Under the pieces are notes generated by a model. It worked only from the letters and a program-made list of their open reading frames with translations. It was not told where the DNA came from and searched no databases. The translations under genes and the position numbers were made by a program. This document shows, one piece after another, positions 43,385 to 51,512 of a stretch of DNA of 64,000 bases; positions within the stretch are counted from its first letter, which is position 1, and each line of letters begins with the position of its first letter. Source of the DNA: Demequina capsici (GTDB taxonomy: Bacteria > Actinomycetota > Actinomycetes > Actinomycetales > Demequinaceae); NCBI RefSeq assembly GCF_032102965.1, contig NZ_CP134880.1, forward strand, positions 558,001 through 622,000, in the 5' to 3' direction.

Positions 43385-44707
43385 ATGGCTGACGAGGATC
43401 CCCCCACGACGCGCTCGCACATGACGTATGCGCGTGGGGTCGATGCCGCCGACACGGTGCCGACCTGGCTGCGCGTGGCCGCGGCGTGGGGCTGGCGGCT
43501 CATCGTCGTGGGCGTGGTGGTCGTCGCAGCCGGGTCGCTCTTCACCACCGTGTCGACGATCGTGATCCCGGTGATCATCGCGCTGTTCATCGCCGCGCCG
43601 CTCGAGGTGGTCGTCGGCTGGCTGCAGCGGTGGAGGATCCCCAGGGGACTGGGCGCGGCGATAGCGATCCTCGGCCTGTTCGTGGTCGTGAGCGCGCTCA
43701 TCGTGCTTGCCGGCGCTGAGATCGTCGCAGGTTTCGACTCCCTGAAGAACGCCGCGCTCCAGGGATTCAACGAGCTCATCGTGTGGCTGTCCGACGGGCC
43801 TCTCCACATCAGCGCCGACCAGCTGCAGCAGGCTCGGGACAACATCGTCGCCCTGGTGCAGGGCAACGCGCTCGGCCTGGCCTCCGGGGCGCTGTCGTTC
43901 ACCGGGACGATCGGCGGCCTCGTGGCTGGCACGGTCATCGCCCTGCTCAGCCTCTTCTTCTTCATGCGCGACGGCGCGACCATGTGGGGCTGGGCCGTGG
44001 GCGTGCTGCCCGAGGACAACATCGACCAGGTGGACCGCGCGGGCCGCAACGCCTGGCACACGCTCCGCCGATACACGCAGACGTCCGTGTTCGTCGCGTT
44101 CGTCGATGCCGTCGGGATCGGGCTCGGCGCGTGGATCCTGGGGGTGCCGCTCGCCCTCCCCATCGCGATCCTCGTCTTCCTGTTCTCCTTCATCCCGATG
44201 TTCGGGGCCACGATCTCCGGCATCATCGCCGTGCTCGTCGCGCTCGTGGACGGGGGACCCATCACCGCGATATGGATGATGGTCGTGGTGCTCGCGGTGC
44301 AGCAGATCGAAGGGAACGTCCTCTACCCATGGCTGTTCGGGAAGGTGTCGTCGCTGCACCCGATGGTCATCCTCCTCACCGTGTCCACCGGCACCCTGCT
44401 GCTGGGGCTCGTCGGCGCGATCATCGCGGTCCCGGTCGTCGCGTTCTTCACCGCGTTCGGGCGGGGACTGCGCAAGGAGTTCCGCCCGGACCCCGAGCCT
44501 CCGGCCCTGTCAGACCAGCTTCCTGTGCTGGCGCACCGCTCCAAGGAGGTGCTGCAGCGCGTGGTCCACACCGGCCAGATCCACGTGAGGCATCGTCACG
44601 ACGACGAGGCCGGGCCTCTGACGGAGGAGGAGATCCCGATCCGCAGGGTCACCCGCACCGAGGCCCCCGACCACGATGCGGGTGAGGACGGCGACAGCCG
44701 CCGCTGA
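43385..44707 (+). CDS. AI-2E family (PerM) transporter
   Basis: This 440-residue inner-membrane protein has about eight predicted helices and a polar, charged C-terminal tail of about 80 residues. Family marks are STIVIPVIIALFIAAPLE, LLSLFFFMRDG, and FSFIPMFGATISGIIAVLVAL near residues 255-275 (long stretch, cited by its ends). A founding relative was proposed to export autoinducer-2, but other members are sodium/proton antiporters. LuxS is encoded 20 kb away; no operon link. Substrate is therefore open. Confidence 0.88.
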   Translation: MADEDPPTTRSHMTYARGVDAADTVPTWLRVAAAWGWRLIVVGVVVVAAGSLFTTVSTIVIPVIIALFIAAPLEVVVGWLQRWRIPRGLGAAIAILGLFVVVSALIVLAGAEIVAGFDSLKNAALQGFNELIVWLSDGPLHISADQLQQARDNIVALVQGNALGLASGALSFTGTIGGLVAGTVIALLSLFFFMRDGATMWGWAVGVLPEDNIDQVDRAGRNAWHTLRRYTQTSVFVAFVDAVGIGLGAWILGVPLALPIAILVFLFSFIPMFGATISGIIAVLVALVDGGPITAIWMMVVVLAVQQIEGNVLYPWLFGKVSSLHPMVILLTVSTGTLLLGLVGAIIAVPVVAFFTAFGRGLRKEFRPDPEPPALSDQLPVLAHRSKEVLQRVVHTGQIHVRHRHDDEAGPLTEEEIPIRRVTRTEAPDHDAGEDGDSRR

Positions 44708-44729
44708 CTGCGTCGAGCTGTGCCGCGCC

Positions 44730-44735
44730 TAGACT
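44730..44735 (+). promoter_or_regulatory. -10 box of a leaderless promoter (rlmC)
   Basis: TAGACT is followed by six bases and the GTG at 44742. Confidence 0.5.
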
Positions 44736-44741
44736 CGGCCC

Positions 44742-45887
44742 GTGCGGTGCGACTACTTCGAGGCGGGCGTGTGCCGGTCATGCGTGCTGATCGAGACTCC
44801 GTACGCGCGGCAGCTCGCCGACAAGGATGAAGCCGTGCGTCGCACCCTCGGCGAGGCCGCCGCAGGGGCACGCTGGCTCCCGCCCGTCGCGAGCGACGAG
44901 TCGGGCTTCCGCACCAAGGCGAAGATGGTCGTCGGCGGCACGACCGCCAACCCGACGCTGGGGATCCTCGACGGCGAGCGCGTCGGCGTGGACCTGCAGG
45001 GATGCGGGCTGTACCCCGCCCAGCTGTCGTCGGCGTTCGCCCCGCTCGCCGAGCTCATCGCCCGTGCGGCGCTGAGCCCGTACGACCTCGACGCGCGTCG
45101 AGGCGAGCTCAAGAACCTGATCGTCACCGTCTCGCCCGACGGCGAGCTGATGGTGCGCTTCGTCATGAGATCCACCGAGGCGCTCGCGCGCCTGGCCAAG
45201 CATCTGCCGTGGCTGCGCGAGCAGCTGCCGTCGCTCGCGGTCGCGTCCCTGAACGTGCTCCCCGAGCATCGAGCTGTCGTGGAAGGTGAGCGGGAGATCA
45301 TGCTCACCGAGCGGGAGTCGCTGCCCATGCGCCTGGACGGCCTCACCCTTCACCTGCGCCCGCAGAGCTTCTTCCAGACCAACACCGGGGTCGCACGTGA
45401 GCTCTACCGACAGGCTCGCGCCTGGATCGCCGAGTCTTCTCCCGCAGATGTGTGGGACCTGTACTGCGGCGTGGGAGGCTTCGCGCTCCAGGCGCTCGGG
45501 CCGGGGCGCTCGGTGCTGGGCGTCGAGCTGTCACAGCAGGCGGTCGCGTCGGCGCAGCTGACGCGGGACGAGCTCGCTGCAGCGGGCGTGGCGGGCGCGA
45601 CCGACGCACGCTTCGTCGCCGCCGACGCCACGGCCTTCGCGCTCGCGCAGGAGCACGCACCCGAGCTGGTCGTCGTCAATCCGCCGCGGCGGGGCATCGG
45701 ACCTGAGCTCGCGGGCTGGCTGGAGCGGTCGGATGTGGCCACGGTCGTGTACTCCAGCTGCCACCCTGGCTCGCTCGCCAAGGACCTGGCCGCGATGCCG
45801 TCCCTTCGACCCGTCGAGGTCAGGGTCATGGACATGTTCCCGCACACCGCCCACGCCGAGACTGCGGTGCTCCTGCGTCGCGCCTGA
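44742..45887 (+). CDS. rlmC: 23S rRNA (uracil-747-C5)-methyltransferase RlmC
   Basis: RlmC methylates U747 of 23S rRNA. The 381-residue protein lacks a TRAM domain and starts with the iron-sulfur Cys cluster CDYFEAGVCRSC, with the further Cys in LQGCGLYP. SAM binding is WDLYCGVGGFAL (about residue 240), then NPPRRGIG and the catalytic Cys in VVYSSCHPGSLAKDL. This N-terminus separates RlmC from RlmD/TrmA. GTG start, predicted leaderless. Confidence 0.93.
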   Translation: MRCDYFEAGVCRSCVLIETPYARQLADKDEAVRRTLGEAAAGARWLPPVASDESGFRTKAKMVVGGTTANPTLGILDGERVGVDLQGCGLYPAQLSSAFAPLAELIARAALSPYDLDARRGELKNLIVTVSPDGELMVRFVMRSTEALARLAKHLPWLREQLPSLAVASLNVLPEHRAVVEGEREIMLTERESLPMRLDGLTLHLRPQSFFQTNTGVARELYRQARAWIAESSPADVWDLYCGVGGFALQALGPGRSVLGVELSQQAVASAQLTRDELAAAGVAGATDARFVAADATAFALAQEHAPELVVVNPPRRGIGPELAGWLERSDVATVVYSSCHPGSLAKDLAAMPSLRPVEVRVMDMFPHTAHAETAVLLRRA

Positions 45888-45911
45888 CGTCCGGGCTTGC
45901 CGCGGACACGA

Positions 45912-45945
45912 CGAAGGCCCCCGCGCCGCAGCGCGAGGGCCTTCG
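45912..45945. terminator. Bidirectional terminator between rlmC and greA
   Basis: CGAAGGCCC (45912-45920) and GGGCCTTCG (45937-45945) pair perfectly, with an inner GCGC/GCGC stem. Confidence 0.8.
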
Positions 45946-45959
45946 ATCGAGCGCGGTGG

Positions 45960-46442
45960 TCAGCCCGCGAAAGGCTCCGCGGAGATCACCTTCACCGGGA
46001 TCTCCTTGCCGTTGGGTGCCGTGTACGTCGTCTCGTCGCCTGCGTGCCTGCCGAGCAGCGCGGCGCCCAGCGGCGACTGCGCCGAGAACACGTCGATGTC
46101 GGTCCCGCCTGCGACCTCACGGGATCCGACGAGGAACCGCATCTCGCGGCCGGCGACCTCCGCCACCACCACCGTGCCGGACTGGACTCCGGCGTCCGTG
46201 CTGGCCTCGCCCACGGTCGCGGTGCGAAGGATGTGGCGCAGCTGCTCGATGCGCGCCTCCTGCTTCGCCTGCTCCTCGCGAGCGGCGTGGTAGCCGCCGT
46301 TCTCCTTGAGGTCGCCTTCCTGGCGGCGGTCGTCGATCTCCTTGGCGATCTCCACCCGGCCGACGTTGACCAGGTGGTCGTACTCGGCCTGCAGGCGGTC
46401 GAAGGCCTCCTGGGTGAGCCAGGTGCCGGTGGTGTCGGTCAC
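45960..46442 (-). CDS. greA: Transcription elongation factor GreA
   Basis: GreA rescues backtracked RNA polymerase by stimulating transcript cleavage. The 160-residue protein has the N-terminal coiled coil (about 10-80; EIAKEIDDRRQEGDLKENGGYHAA with the acidic tip DxxE, cited by ends) and the C-terminal FKBP-like domain with VFSAQSPLGAALLG. The start is GTG at 46440-46442 with AGGAGGA six bases upstream. An ATG four bases upstream is out of frame and stops at once. Confidence 0.96.
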   Translation of the reverse strand: MTDTTGTWLTQEAFDRLQAEYDHLVNVGRVEIAKEIDDRRQEGDLKENGGYHAAREEQAKQEARIEQLRHILRTATVGEASTDAGVQSGTVVVAEVAGREMRFLVGSREVAGGTDIDVFSAQSPLGAALLGRHAGDETTYTAPNGKEIPVKVISAEPFAG

Positions 46443-46553
46443 GTCATTCCTCCTTGTGGCAAGACTGCCTAGGTTAGCAAGCGCGTGCGTCAGGGTGAAA
46501 GTGGGGTCGCGATCCGAAGGCTGCCGCGGCGGGGCGAGAGCCGCGGGAGAGGG

Positions 46554-46979
46554 TCAGCCGGCGTCGGCCGCTACGAACGTGCAGCCCAGCACCGACGCCG
46601 TGACCGCCTTCTCGGTGGTGGCGATCGACGTGTCCATCCGCTGCTCCGCGCCGTCGGCCGAATCGACGTCGACGGTCACGACCCCCACCTCCGCGTACGC
46701 CTCGTTCAGCGCGCGCACGGTGCAGGTGGCCACCCCGTCGGCGTACAGGAACACGTCGAACGTCGCCGTCGTCAGATGCTCGTCGACCACCGAGTAGCCG
46801 ACGTCCTGGAACAGGACCTTCTGCGCCTGCGCGGCGACGACCGCGTACGCGGAGACGGCTGCGATCAGCGCAGCGAGGCCCGCGATGGACCAGATCCACG
46901 CCCGCCGCGACAGGTGCGGCAGCGCCCCTCCGTCATTGCGGGGCGCGGCAGGCTGGTCGGGCGAGGAGGGGGTGCTCAT
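46554..46979 (-). CDS. DUF4307 family membrane protein
   Basis: This 141-residue protein has a polar lead, one membrane helix at about residues 28-52 and an extracytoplasmic domain with TCTVRALNEAYAEVG, the recognisable DUF4307 segment. In many actinobacteria it lies between greA and mca. Function unknown. TATCCT eight bases before the ATG suggests a leaderless mRNA. Confidence 0.85.
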   Translation of the reverse strand: MSTPSSPDQPAAPRNDGGALPHLSRRAWIWSIAGLAALIAAVSAYAVVAAQAQKVLFQDVGYSVVDEHLTTATFDVFLYADGVATCTVRALNEAYAEVGVVTVDVDSADGAEQRMDTSIATTEKAVTASVLGCTFVAADAG

Positions 46980-47017
46980 GATGAGGCAGGATAGTCCCCG
47001 ACGAAAGGACTGTCCCC

Positions 47018-47257
47018 GTGCTCGACCTCACTCAGGCTGGACCCGGCTTCCTGGGCTTCGTGTTCACGTTCGCGATCGCCGTGGCGGCCGTGTTCCTCTT
47101 CCGCTCGCTGAACAAGCACCTGCGCAAGGTGCGTGCGGGTGAGGCCTCGCGCCGCGATGCGGACGCCGGATCGGCGGGCTCAGGCACCACCGACGCGCCG
47201 TCTGACGAGGCGAGCACCACGGACGACGAGCAGCGCGACGGAGACCTCGACCGCTAG
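47018..47257 (+). CDS. Small single-span membrane protein
   Basis: This 79-residue protein has one helix at about residues 10-28 (FLGFVFTFAIAVAAVFLF) and a basic then acidic soluble tail. A homologous small membrane protein follows mca in mycobacteria and streptomycetes (for example the gene after mca in M. tuberculosis). Here mca itself is missing. The start is GTG with AAAGGA upstream. Function unknown. Confidence 0.72.
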   Translation: MLDLTQAGPGFLGFVFTFAIAVAAVFLFRSLNKHLRKVRAGEASRRDADAGSAGSGTTDAPSDEASTTDDEQRDGDLDR

Positions 47258-47274
47258 CGTCGCGTCGCGACGGG

Positions 47275-47931
47275 TCAGCTCGCGCCGTAGATCGCGAGCG
47301 ACGCGGCGATGTAATGGCAGGTGAAGCCCGCGATCGTGAGCGCGTGGAAGATCTCGTGGAAGCCGAAGTACCGCGCCGACTTGCCGGGCCACTTGAACCC
47401 GTAGATCACCGCGCCCACCGTGTAGCACAGGCCGCCCGCGACGATCAGCCAGACCACCGCCGCACCACCCGCCTCATAGAACGGGCCGATGAAGCCGATC
47501 GCGACCCAGCCGAGCGCGACGTACACCGGCACGTAGACCCAGCGCGGAGCGCCCAGCCACAGGATGCGGGAGAGCAGGCCGAGCAGGGCGCCGGACCAGA
47601 CGAGCACCAGCACCCACACCCGCTCGGAGCCCGACAGCAGCATCACGGTGAGCGGCGTGTACGTGCCGGCGATGATCAGGAAGATGTTCGCATGGTCCAT
47701 GCGGCGCAGCACGGCCAACGCCTGGGGGGACCACTTGCCTCGGTGGTACACGGCCGACGTGCCGAACAGCATCACCGCCGTGGTCGTGAAGATCGCGGAG
47801 GAGGCGCGCCCCGCAAGGGTGGGGGCGAGCACCACCAGCACCATCCCGGCGAAGTACGCGAGCGGCGCTGCCCCGAGATGGAGCCAGCCCCTCATCATCG
47901 GCTTGCCGATGGTCGGAAGGTTCTCGTCCAT
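47275..47931 (-). CDS. trhA: Hemolysin III family protein TrhA
   Basis: This 218-residue protein of the HlyIII/PAQR family has seven predicted helices. Conserved marks are SAVYHRGKW (His and nearby Ser/Asp), MDHANIFLIIAGTYTPL with the metal-type Asp/His, and the C-terminal HEIFHALTIAGF. Relatives affect membrane energetics and fluidity; hemolysis is not implied. It is divergent from uppS. Confidence 0.9.
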   Translation of the reverse strand: MDENLPTIGKPMMRGWLHLGAAPLAYFAGMVLVVLAPTLAGRASSAIFTTTAVMLFGTSAVYHRGKWSPQALAVLRRMDHANIFLIIAGTYTPLTVMLLSGSERVWVLVLVWSGALLGLLSRILWLGAPRWVYVPVYVALGWVAIGFIGPFYEAGGAAVVWLIVAGGLCYTVGAVIYGFKWPGKSARYFGFHEIFHALTIAGFTCHYIAASLAIYGAS

Positions 47932-47935
47932 GCAC

Positions 47936-47955
47936 CCTACGCTAACGTAGGTTAG
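47936..47955. promoter_or_regulatory. Overlapping inverted repeats in the trhA-uppS divergent region
   Basis: CCTACG-CTAA-CGTAGG (47936-47951) and CTAAC-GTAG-GTTAG (47942-47955) interlock directly upstream of trhA, covering its likely -10 (TAACCT on the minus strand). TACCCT at 47966-47971 may be the uppS -10. Confidence 0.5.
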
Positions 47956-48015
47956 CCGCCGGGGTTACCCTGGATCCGCGCCCGCGGGCGCATCGATCTC
48001 CTCGAAAGGACGCGC

Positions 48016-48777
48016 ATGGGTCTGCGGAGCCTGCTCTACGGCCTGTACGAGCGTCAGCTCACGGCCCAGCTGCGCGGCGCGGACCTGCCTCGTCACATCG
48101 GCGTCATCCTGGACGGGAACCGTCGATGGGCCAAGACCATCGGAGCCCCGGCCGCGCATGGCCATCAGAAGGGCGCCGACAAGATCACCGAGGTCCTCGA
48201 GTGGTCGCAGGAGGCGGGCGTCGAGGTCGTGACGCTGTGGCTCCTGTCCACGGACAACCTGGACCGCGACCCCCACGAGCTCGAGCCGCTGTTGGAGATC
48301 ATCTGCGGAGCCGTCGAGAACCTGGCGGACGACGGCCGTTGGCGCCTCAGGCACGTGGGCGACGCCACCCTGCTCCCGGCAGACGCCGCAGCACGGATCG
48401 CGGCCGCCGTGGGGCGCACCGAGGACGCTCCGGGGGTCCACGTCAACGTCGCCGTCGGATACGGCGGTCGCCATGAGATCACGGACGCGGTCCGCTCGTA
48501 CCTGCGCGAGTGCGACGCCCAGGGGTTGACGCTCGCGGACGCCGCGGACCGGCTCGCCGTCGACCACATCGAGGACCACCTGTACACCAAGGGCCAGCCT
48601 GATCCGGACCTCGTGATCCGCACCTCGGGGGAGCAGCGGCTCTCAGGCTTCCTCATGTGGCAGAGCGCCCACACCGAGTTCTACTTCTGCGAGGCCTATT
48701 GGCCCGCGTTCCGCCGCGTCGACTTCCTGCGCGCGCTGCGCGACTACGCGCTGCGGGAGCGTCGGCTCGGTCGCTGA
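48016..48777 (+). CDS. uppS: Cis-prenyltransferase (isoprenyl diphosphate synthase, UppS family)
   Basis: This 253-residue enzyme condenses isopentenyl diphosphate onto an allylic primer to make cis-polyprenyl diphosphates. Marks are VILDGNRRWAK with the catalytic Asp, GHQKGADKITEVLEW, and the C-terminal VIRTSGEQRLSGFLMWQ plus EFYF. The short N-terminus LLYGLYERQL and genomic place beside hemolysin III match the actinobacterial short-chain (Z,E-farnesyl) type, but product length cannot be read from motifs. AAAGGA precedes the ATG. Confidence 0.92.
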   Translation: MGLRSLLYGLYERQLTAQLRGADLPRHIGVILDGNRRWAKTIGAPAAHGHQKGADKITEVLEWSQEAGVEVVTLWLLSTDNLDRDPHELEPLLEIICGAVENLADDGRWRLRHVGDATLLPADAAARIAAAVGRTEDAPGVHVNVAVGYGGRHEITDAVRSYLRECDAQGLTLADAADRLAVDHIEDHLYTKGQPDPDLVIRTSGEQRLSGFLMWQSAHTEFYFCEAYWPAFRRVDFLRALRDYALRERRLGR

Positions 48778-48863
48778 CGACGCCGTCGTCGGCCCCCGCG
48801 CCGGAACGAGGCCCCCGGCTCACATTACGACCACGTGAACGGTGGCGTGTCGGCCTTCCCCTC

Positions 48864-48986
48864 CATAATGACACCGGCGTAGTTTCGGTCACGTGGTACC
48901 ACACACTCGACGCACCGACCCGGTGCCCGACTAGAGAACGCCGTAGGGCGTTCCGGCGCCCTGCGGCCTGAACGCTGGGAGCCCCT
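48864..48986 (+). promoter_or_regulatory. Promoter and structured 5' leader of the PhoH gene
   Basis: CATAAT (48864-48869) or TAGTTT (48880-48885) can serve as -10. The leader then holds three compact dyads in a row: GTGGTACCAC (48893-48902), GCACCG-ACC-CGGTGC (48912-48926) and GAACGCC-GTAG-GGCGTTC (48936-48953). No strong Shine-Dalgarno run lies before the GTG at 48987 (only GGGAG at 48977). Confidence 0.45.
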
Positions 48987-50357
48987 GTGACCGCCACCAC
49001 GCCCCGCACCACCCCCCTCACCGATGCCTCCACCGAGGACGACGTCGCGCTGCGCACGTACGTGCTCGACACGTCGGTGCTCCTGTCGGACCCGCGGGCG
49101 ATGAGGCGCTTCGCCGAGCACGCGGTCGTGCTGCCGGTGGTCGTCGTCACGGAGCTCGAGGCCAAGCGTCATCACCCGGAGCTGGGCTACTTCGCGCGCT
49201 CGGCGCTCCGGATGCTCGACGATCAACGTGTCAAGCACGGCACCCTCGACAAGCCCGTGCCGATCAACGACGACGGCGGCACGCTCAGAGTCGAGCTCAA
49301 CCACACCGACCAGGAGGTGCTGCCCAGCGGATTCCGCCTGGGGGACAACGACACGCGGATCCTGGCCGTCGCCGCGAACCTGCGGGCCGAGGGCCACCAC
49401 GTCGTCGTCGTGTCGAAGGACCTGCCGATGCGCGTCAAGGCGTCGGCGCTCGGCATCGAGGCGGAGGAGTATCGCGCCGAGCTGGCTGTCGAGTCCGGCT
49501 GGACGGGAATGCGCGAGATCCAGCTGACCGACGACCAGATGGGCGCCTTGTGGGAGTCGGAGCGCCTGGACCCGCCGTCGGCCGCGGACTGCGGCGAGGA
49601 CGTCGCCTCGCTGCCGGTGCACACGGGGCTCGTGATCCACTCGCCGCGCGGCAGCGCGCTCGCCCGGGTGACCGACGAGGGCGCGATCCGGCTGGTGCGC
49701 GGCGACCAGGAGGTCTTCGGCGTCCACGGGCGCAGCGCGGAGCAGCGCGTCGCGATCGACCTGCTGCTCGACGACTCGATCGGCATCGTGTCGATGGGCG
49801 GTCGCGCAGGCACCGGCAAGAGCGCCCTCGCGCTGTGCGCGGGCCTCGAGGCCGTGATGGAGCGCCGCCAGCACAAGAGGATCATGGTGTTCCGTCCGTT
49901 GTACGCGGTCGGCGGTCAGGACCTCGGATACCTGCCCGGCTCCGAGGCGGAGAAGATGAACCCGTGGGCGCAGGCGGTGTTCGACACGCTCGGCGCGATG
50001 GTGTCCTCCGAGGTGGTGGAGGAGGTCATGGCTCGCGGGATGCTCGAGGTGCTTCCCCTCACGCACATCCGTGGCCGCTCGTTGCACGACGCCTTCGTGA
50101 TCGTCGACGAGGCGCAGTCGCTCGAGCGCAACGTGCTGCTCACGATGCTCAGCCGCATCGGCCAGGACTCACGGGTGGTCCTCACGCATGACGTGGCCCA
50201 ACGCGACAACCTCCGCGTCGGCCGGCATGACGGCATCGCCGCGGTGATCGAGGCGCTCAAGGGCCACCCGCTGTTCGCGCACGTCACCCTGGAGCGCTCG
50301 GAGCGCTCGGCGGTCGCAGCCCTTGTCACGGACATGCTCGAGCGGCTCGACCTCTAG
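48987..50357 (+). CDS. phoH2: PIN-PhoH fusion protein (PhoH2 type)
   Basis: This 456-residue protein joins a PIN-domain ribonuclease (about 25-165; [12 protein letters not shown], with acidic residues in [14 protein letters not shown] and [10 protein letters not shown]) to a PhoH ATPase (about 225-456; Walker [16 protein letters not shown], Walker [13 protein letters not shown]). Mycobacterial PhoH2 unwinds and cuts RNA. In mycobacteria an antitoxin-like PhoAT can precede it; no such gene is seen in the 209 bases upstream. Confidence 0.93.
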   Translation: MTATTPRTTPLTDASTEDDVALRTYVLDTSVLLSDPRAMRRFAEHAVVLPVVVVTELEAKRHHPELGYFARSALRMLDDQRVKHGTLDKPVPINDDGGTLRVELNHTDQEVLPSGFRLGDNDTRILAVAANLRAEGHHVVVVSKDLPMRVKASALGIEAEEYRAELAVESGWTGMREIQLTDDQMGALWESERLDPPSAADCGEDVASLPVHTGLVIHSPRGSALARVTDEGAIRLVRGDQEVFGVHGRSAEQRVAIDLLLDDSIGIVSMGGRAGTGKSALALCAGLEAVMERRQHKRIMVFRPLYAVGGQDLGYLPGSEAEKMNPWAQAVFDTLGAMVSSEVVEEVMARGMLEVLPLTHIRGRSLHDAFVIVDEAQSLERNVLLTMLSRIGQDSRVVLTHDVAQRDNLRVGRHDGIAAVIEALKGHPLFAHVTLERSERSAVAALVTDMLERLDL

Positions 50358-50567
50358 ACCTCACTCCGGACTCCTAGACCTCACCCCGACTCCCTCAGCA
50401 ACGGGTGGGATGGAGGAGGCCCCGGGCGGCGCGCGTCGTCCGGGGTCTCTGTCCGCCTGGTCCTGCGCCCGCCGTTGCCCGTGCCCGCCGCCGCTCGTGC
50501 CCGCCCGGCCCGCGCCCGCGCCCGTCCGGCCGGCGCCCGCCCGGCCCGCGCTCGTCGGGGTACGTCA
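50354..50567. other. Low-complexity intergenic DNA with a 20-bp tandem duplication
   Basis: A 20-bp unit beginning CTAGACCTCAC occurs twice in tandem (50354-50373, 50374-50393) across the PhoH stop codon. From about 50460 to 50560 the strand is extremely C-rich, with the segment CGCCCGGCCCGCGC present twice. No gene is supported. Confidence 0.55.
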
Positions 50568-50614
50568 GTGTCGGTTCTGAGAGGTCCGTGCATCTGACGG
50601 GTGCGTGAGTGTCG
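50568..50614 (-). repeat. Single inverted copy of the 41-bp repeat
   Basis: Positions 50574-50614 are a full 41-base unit, in reverse orientation, of the tandem array at 51276-51497. The preceding AGTGTCG belongs to a second partial unit. The GNAT gene lies between the two copies. Confidence 0.75.
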
Positions 50615-50625
50615 TGGCACCCCGG

Positions 50626-51144
50626 TCAGCCGGAGTTGAGCACCCACCGCATCTCCCCGTCGGCCATCTCCGACGTCGGAATCATGTGGAGACGACGCGC
50701 GACCGCCTCCGATGCCGCATGCCCAGGACGGATCCAGGCGCTGAGCCGACCGACGCCTCGCGCCTGAAGCCATGCGGCGATCGCGTCGGCCGCCTCCGTC
50801 GCATACCTGCGCCCTTGCCAGTCCTTTCCGATGACCCACGCCACGTCCGCCTCGAGGACGCCCGAGCGCTCGCGGACCGTCGCCTGCACGTATCCGGCGA
50901 GCTGACCGTCGTCCGTGGCGCGGATCGCCCAGTTCAGCCACCCCTCGGTGCGATCGGGCGAGAGTGCGGACTCGAGACGTCGGTAGCGGTCCTCGAGGTC
51001 GTCGCGCGAAGGCGGCTCGCCGCCGATGAAGGCGTACAGCTCAGGGTCCGAGAGCGCGCTCGCCATCCCGGTCGCGTGCTCGGGCGACACTGGCTCGAGC
51101 GTGAGCCGAGAGGTGTGGATCCGCCCGGGGCTCAGATGGTGCAT
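50626..51144 (-). CDS. GNAT family N-acetyltransferase
   Basis: This 172-residue enzyme is of the RimJ/RimL type. It begins with TSRLTLEPVSPEHATGM, has the acceptor-site region ELYAFIGGEPP, and the acetyl-CoA loop WVIGKDWQGRRYATEAADAI with the Q/RxxGxx-like turn. HAASEAVARRLHM is the usual last helix. Substrate unknown. TAGGGT (51151-51156) six bases upstream of the ATG suggests a leaderless mRNA. The gene is bracketed by inverted copies of the 41-bp repeat. Confidence 0.85.
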   Translation of the reverse strand: MHHLSPGRIHTSRLTLEPVSPEHATGMASALSDPELYAFIGGEPPSRDDLEDRYRRLESALSPDRTEGWLNWAIRATDDGQLAGYVQATVRERSGVLEADVAWVIGKDWQGRRYATEAADAIAAWLQARGVGRLSAWIRPGHAASEAVARRLHMIPTSEMADGEMRWVLNSG

Positions 51145-51203
51145 CCCGTCACCCTAGGTCAGTCGGGCGGACCCGCCCCTGTGGATCCCGGAGGGACGAC
51201 GCG

Positions 51204-51242
51204 GGCGAGCCCCCGCCATCGTGGTGACAGCGGGGGCTCGCC
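51204..51242. terminator. Strong hairpin in the GNAT upstream gap
   Basis: GGCGAGCCCCCGC (51204-51216) and GCGGGGGCTCGCC (51230-51242) form a perfect 13-bp stem just before the repeat array. It could stop read-through from either side; neither flanking gene ends here on the plus strand. Confidence 0.6.
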
Positions 51243-51275
51243 TTGGTGTCTTCTGGGGGATTCCGCGCGATCGGG

Positions 51276-51497
51276 CGACACTTGCTCACCCGTCAGGTGC
51301 GCGGAACCCTCAGAACCGACACTTGCTCACCCGTCAGGTGCACAGGCCTCTCAGAACCGACACTCACTTACCCGTCAGGTGCGCGGAGCTCTCAGAACCG
51401 GCACCCACTCACCCGTCAGGTGCGCGGAGCCCTCAGAACCGACACTTGCTCACCCGTCAGGTGCACGGACCTCTCAGAACCGACACTCACTTACCCG
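51276..51497 (+). repeat. Tandem array of a 41-bp repeat, 5.4 units
   Basis: Units begin at 51276, 51317, 51358, 51399, 51440 and 51481 (partial). Each has the conserved blocks CACCCGTCAGGTGC and CTCAGAACCG(A/G)CAC, separated by short variable bases; CACC/GGTG inside the first block is a small dyad. The gap between GNAT and the siderophore-binding gene (51145-51512) contains this array, the hairpin and no gene. Period 41 is not a multiple of three, so open frames across it are not protein repeats. Confidence 0.9.
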
Positions 51498-51512
51498 GAA
51501 CGGATCGAGCGG

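Noticed and set aside
43385..44707. Autoinducer-2 exporter partnering LuxS
   Set aside because: The family name suggests it, but many members are ion antiporters and the gene is 20 kb from luxS with no operon link, so no functional claim is made.
50460..50560. Short coding frame in the C-rich stretch after PhoH
   Set aside because: All frames are open because of base composition; there is no start context, no conserved motif and the translation is Pro/Arg/Ala low complexity.
51276..51497. CRISPR array
   Set aside because: The period is 41 bp with conserved blocks separated by only a few variable bases. There are no spacer-sized unique segments and no cas genes nearby.
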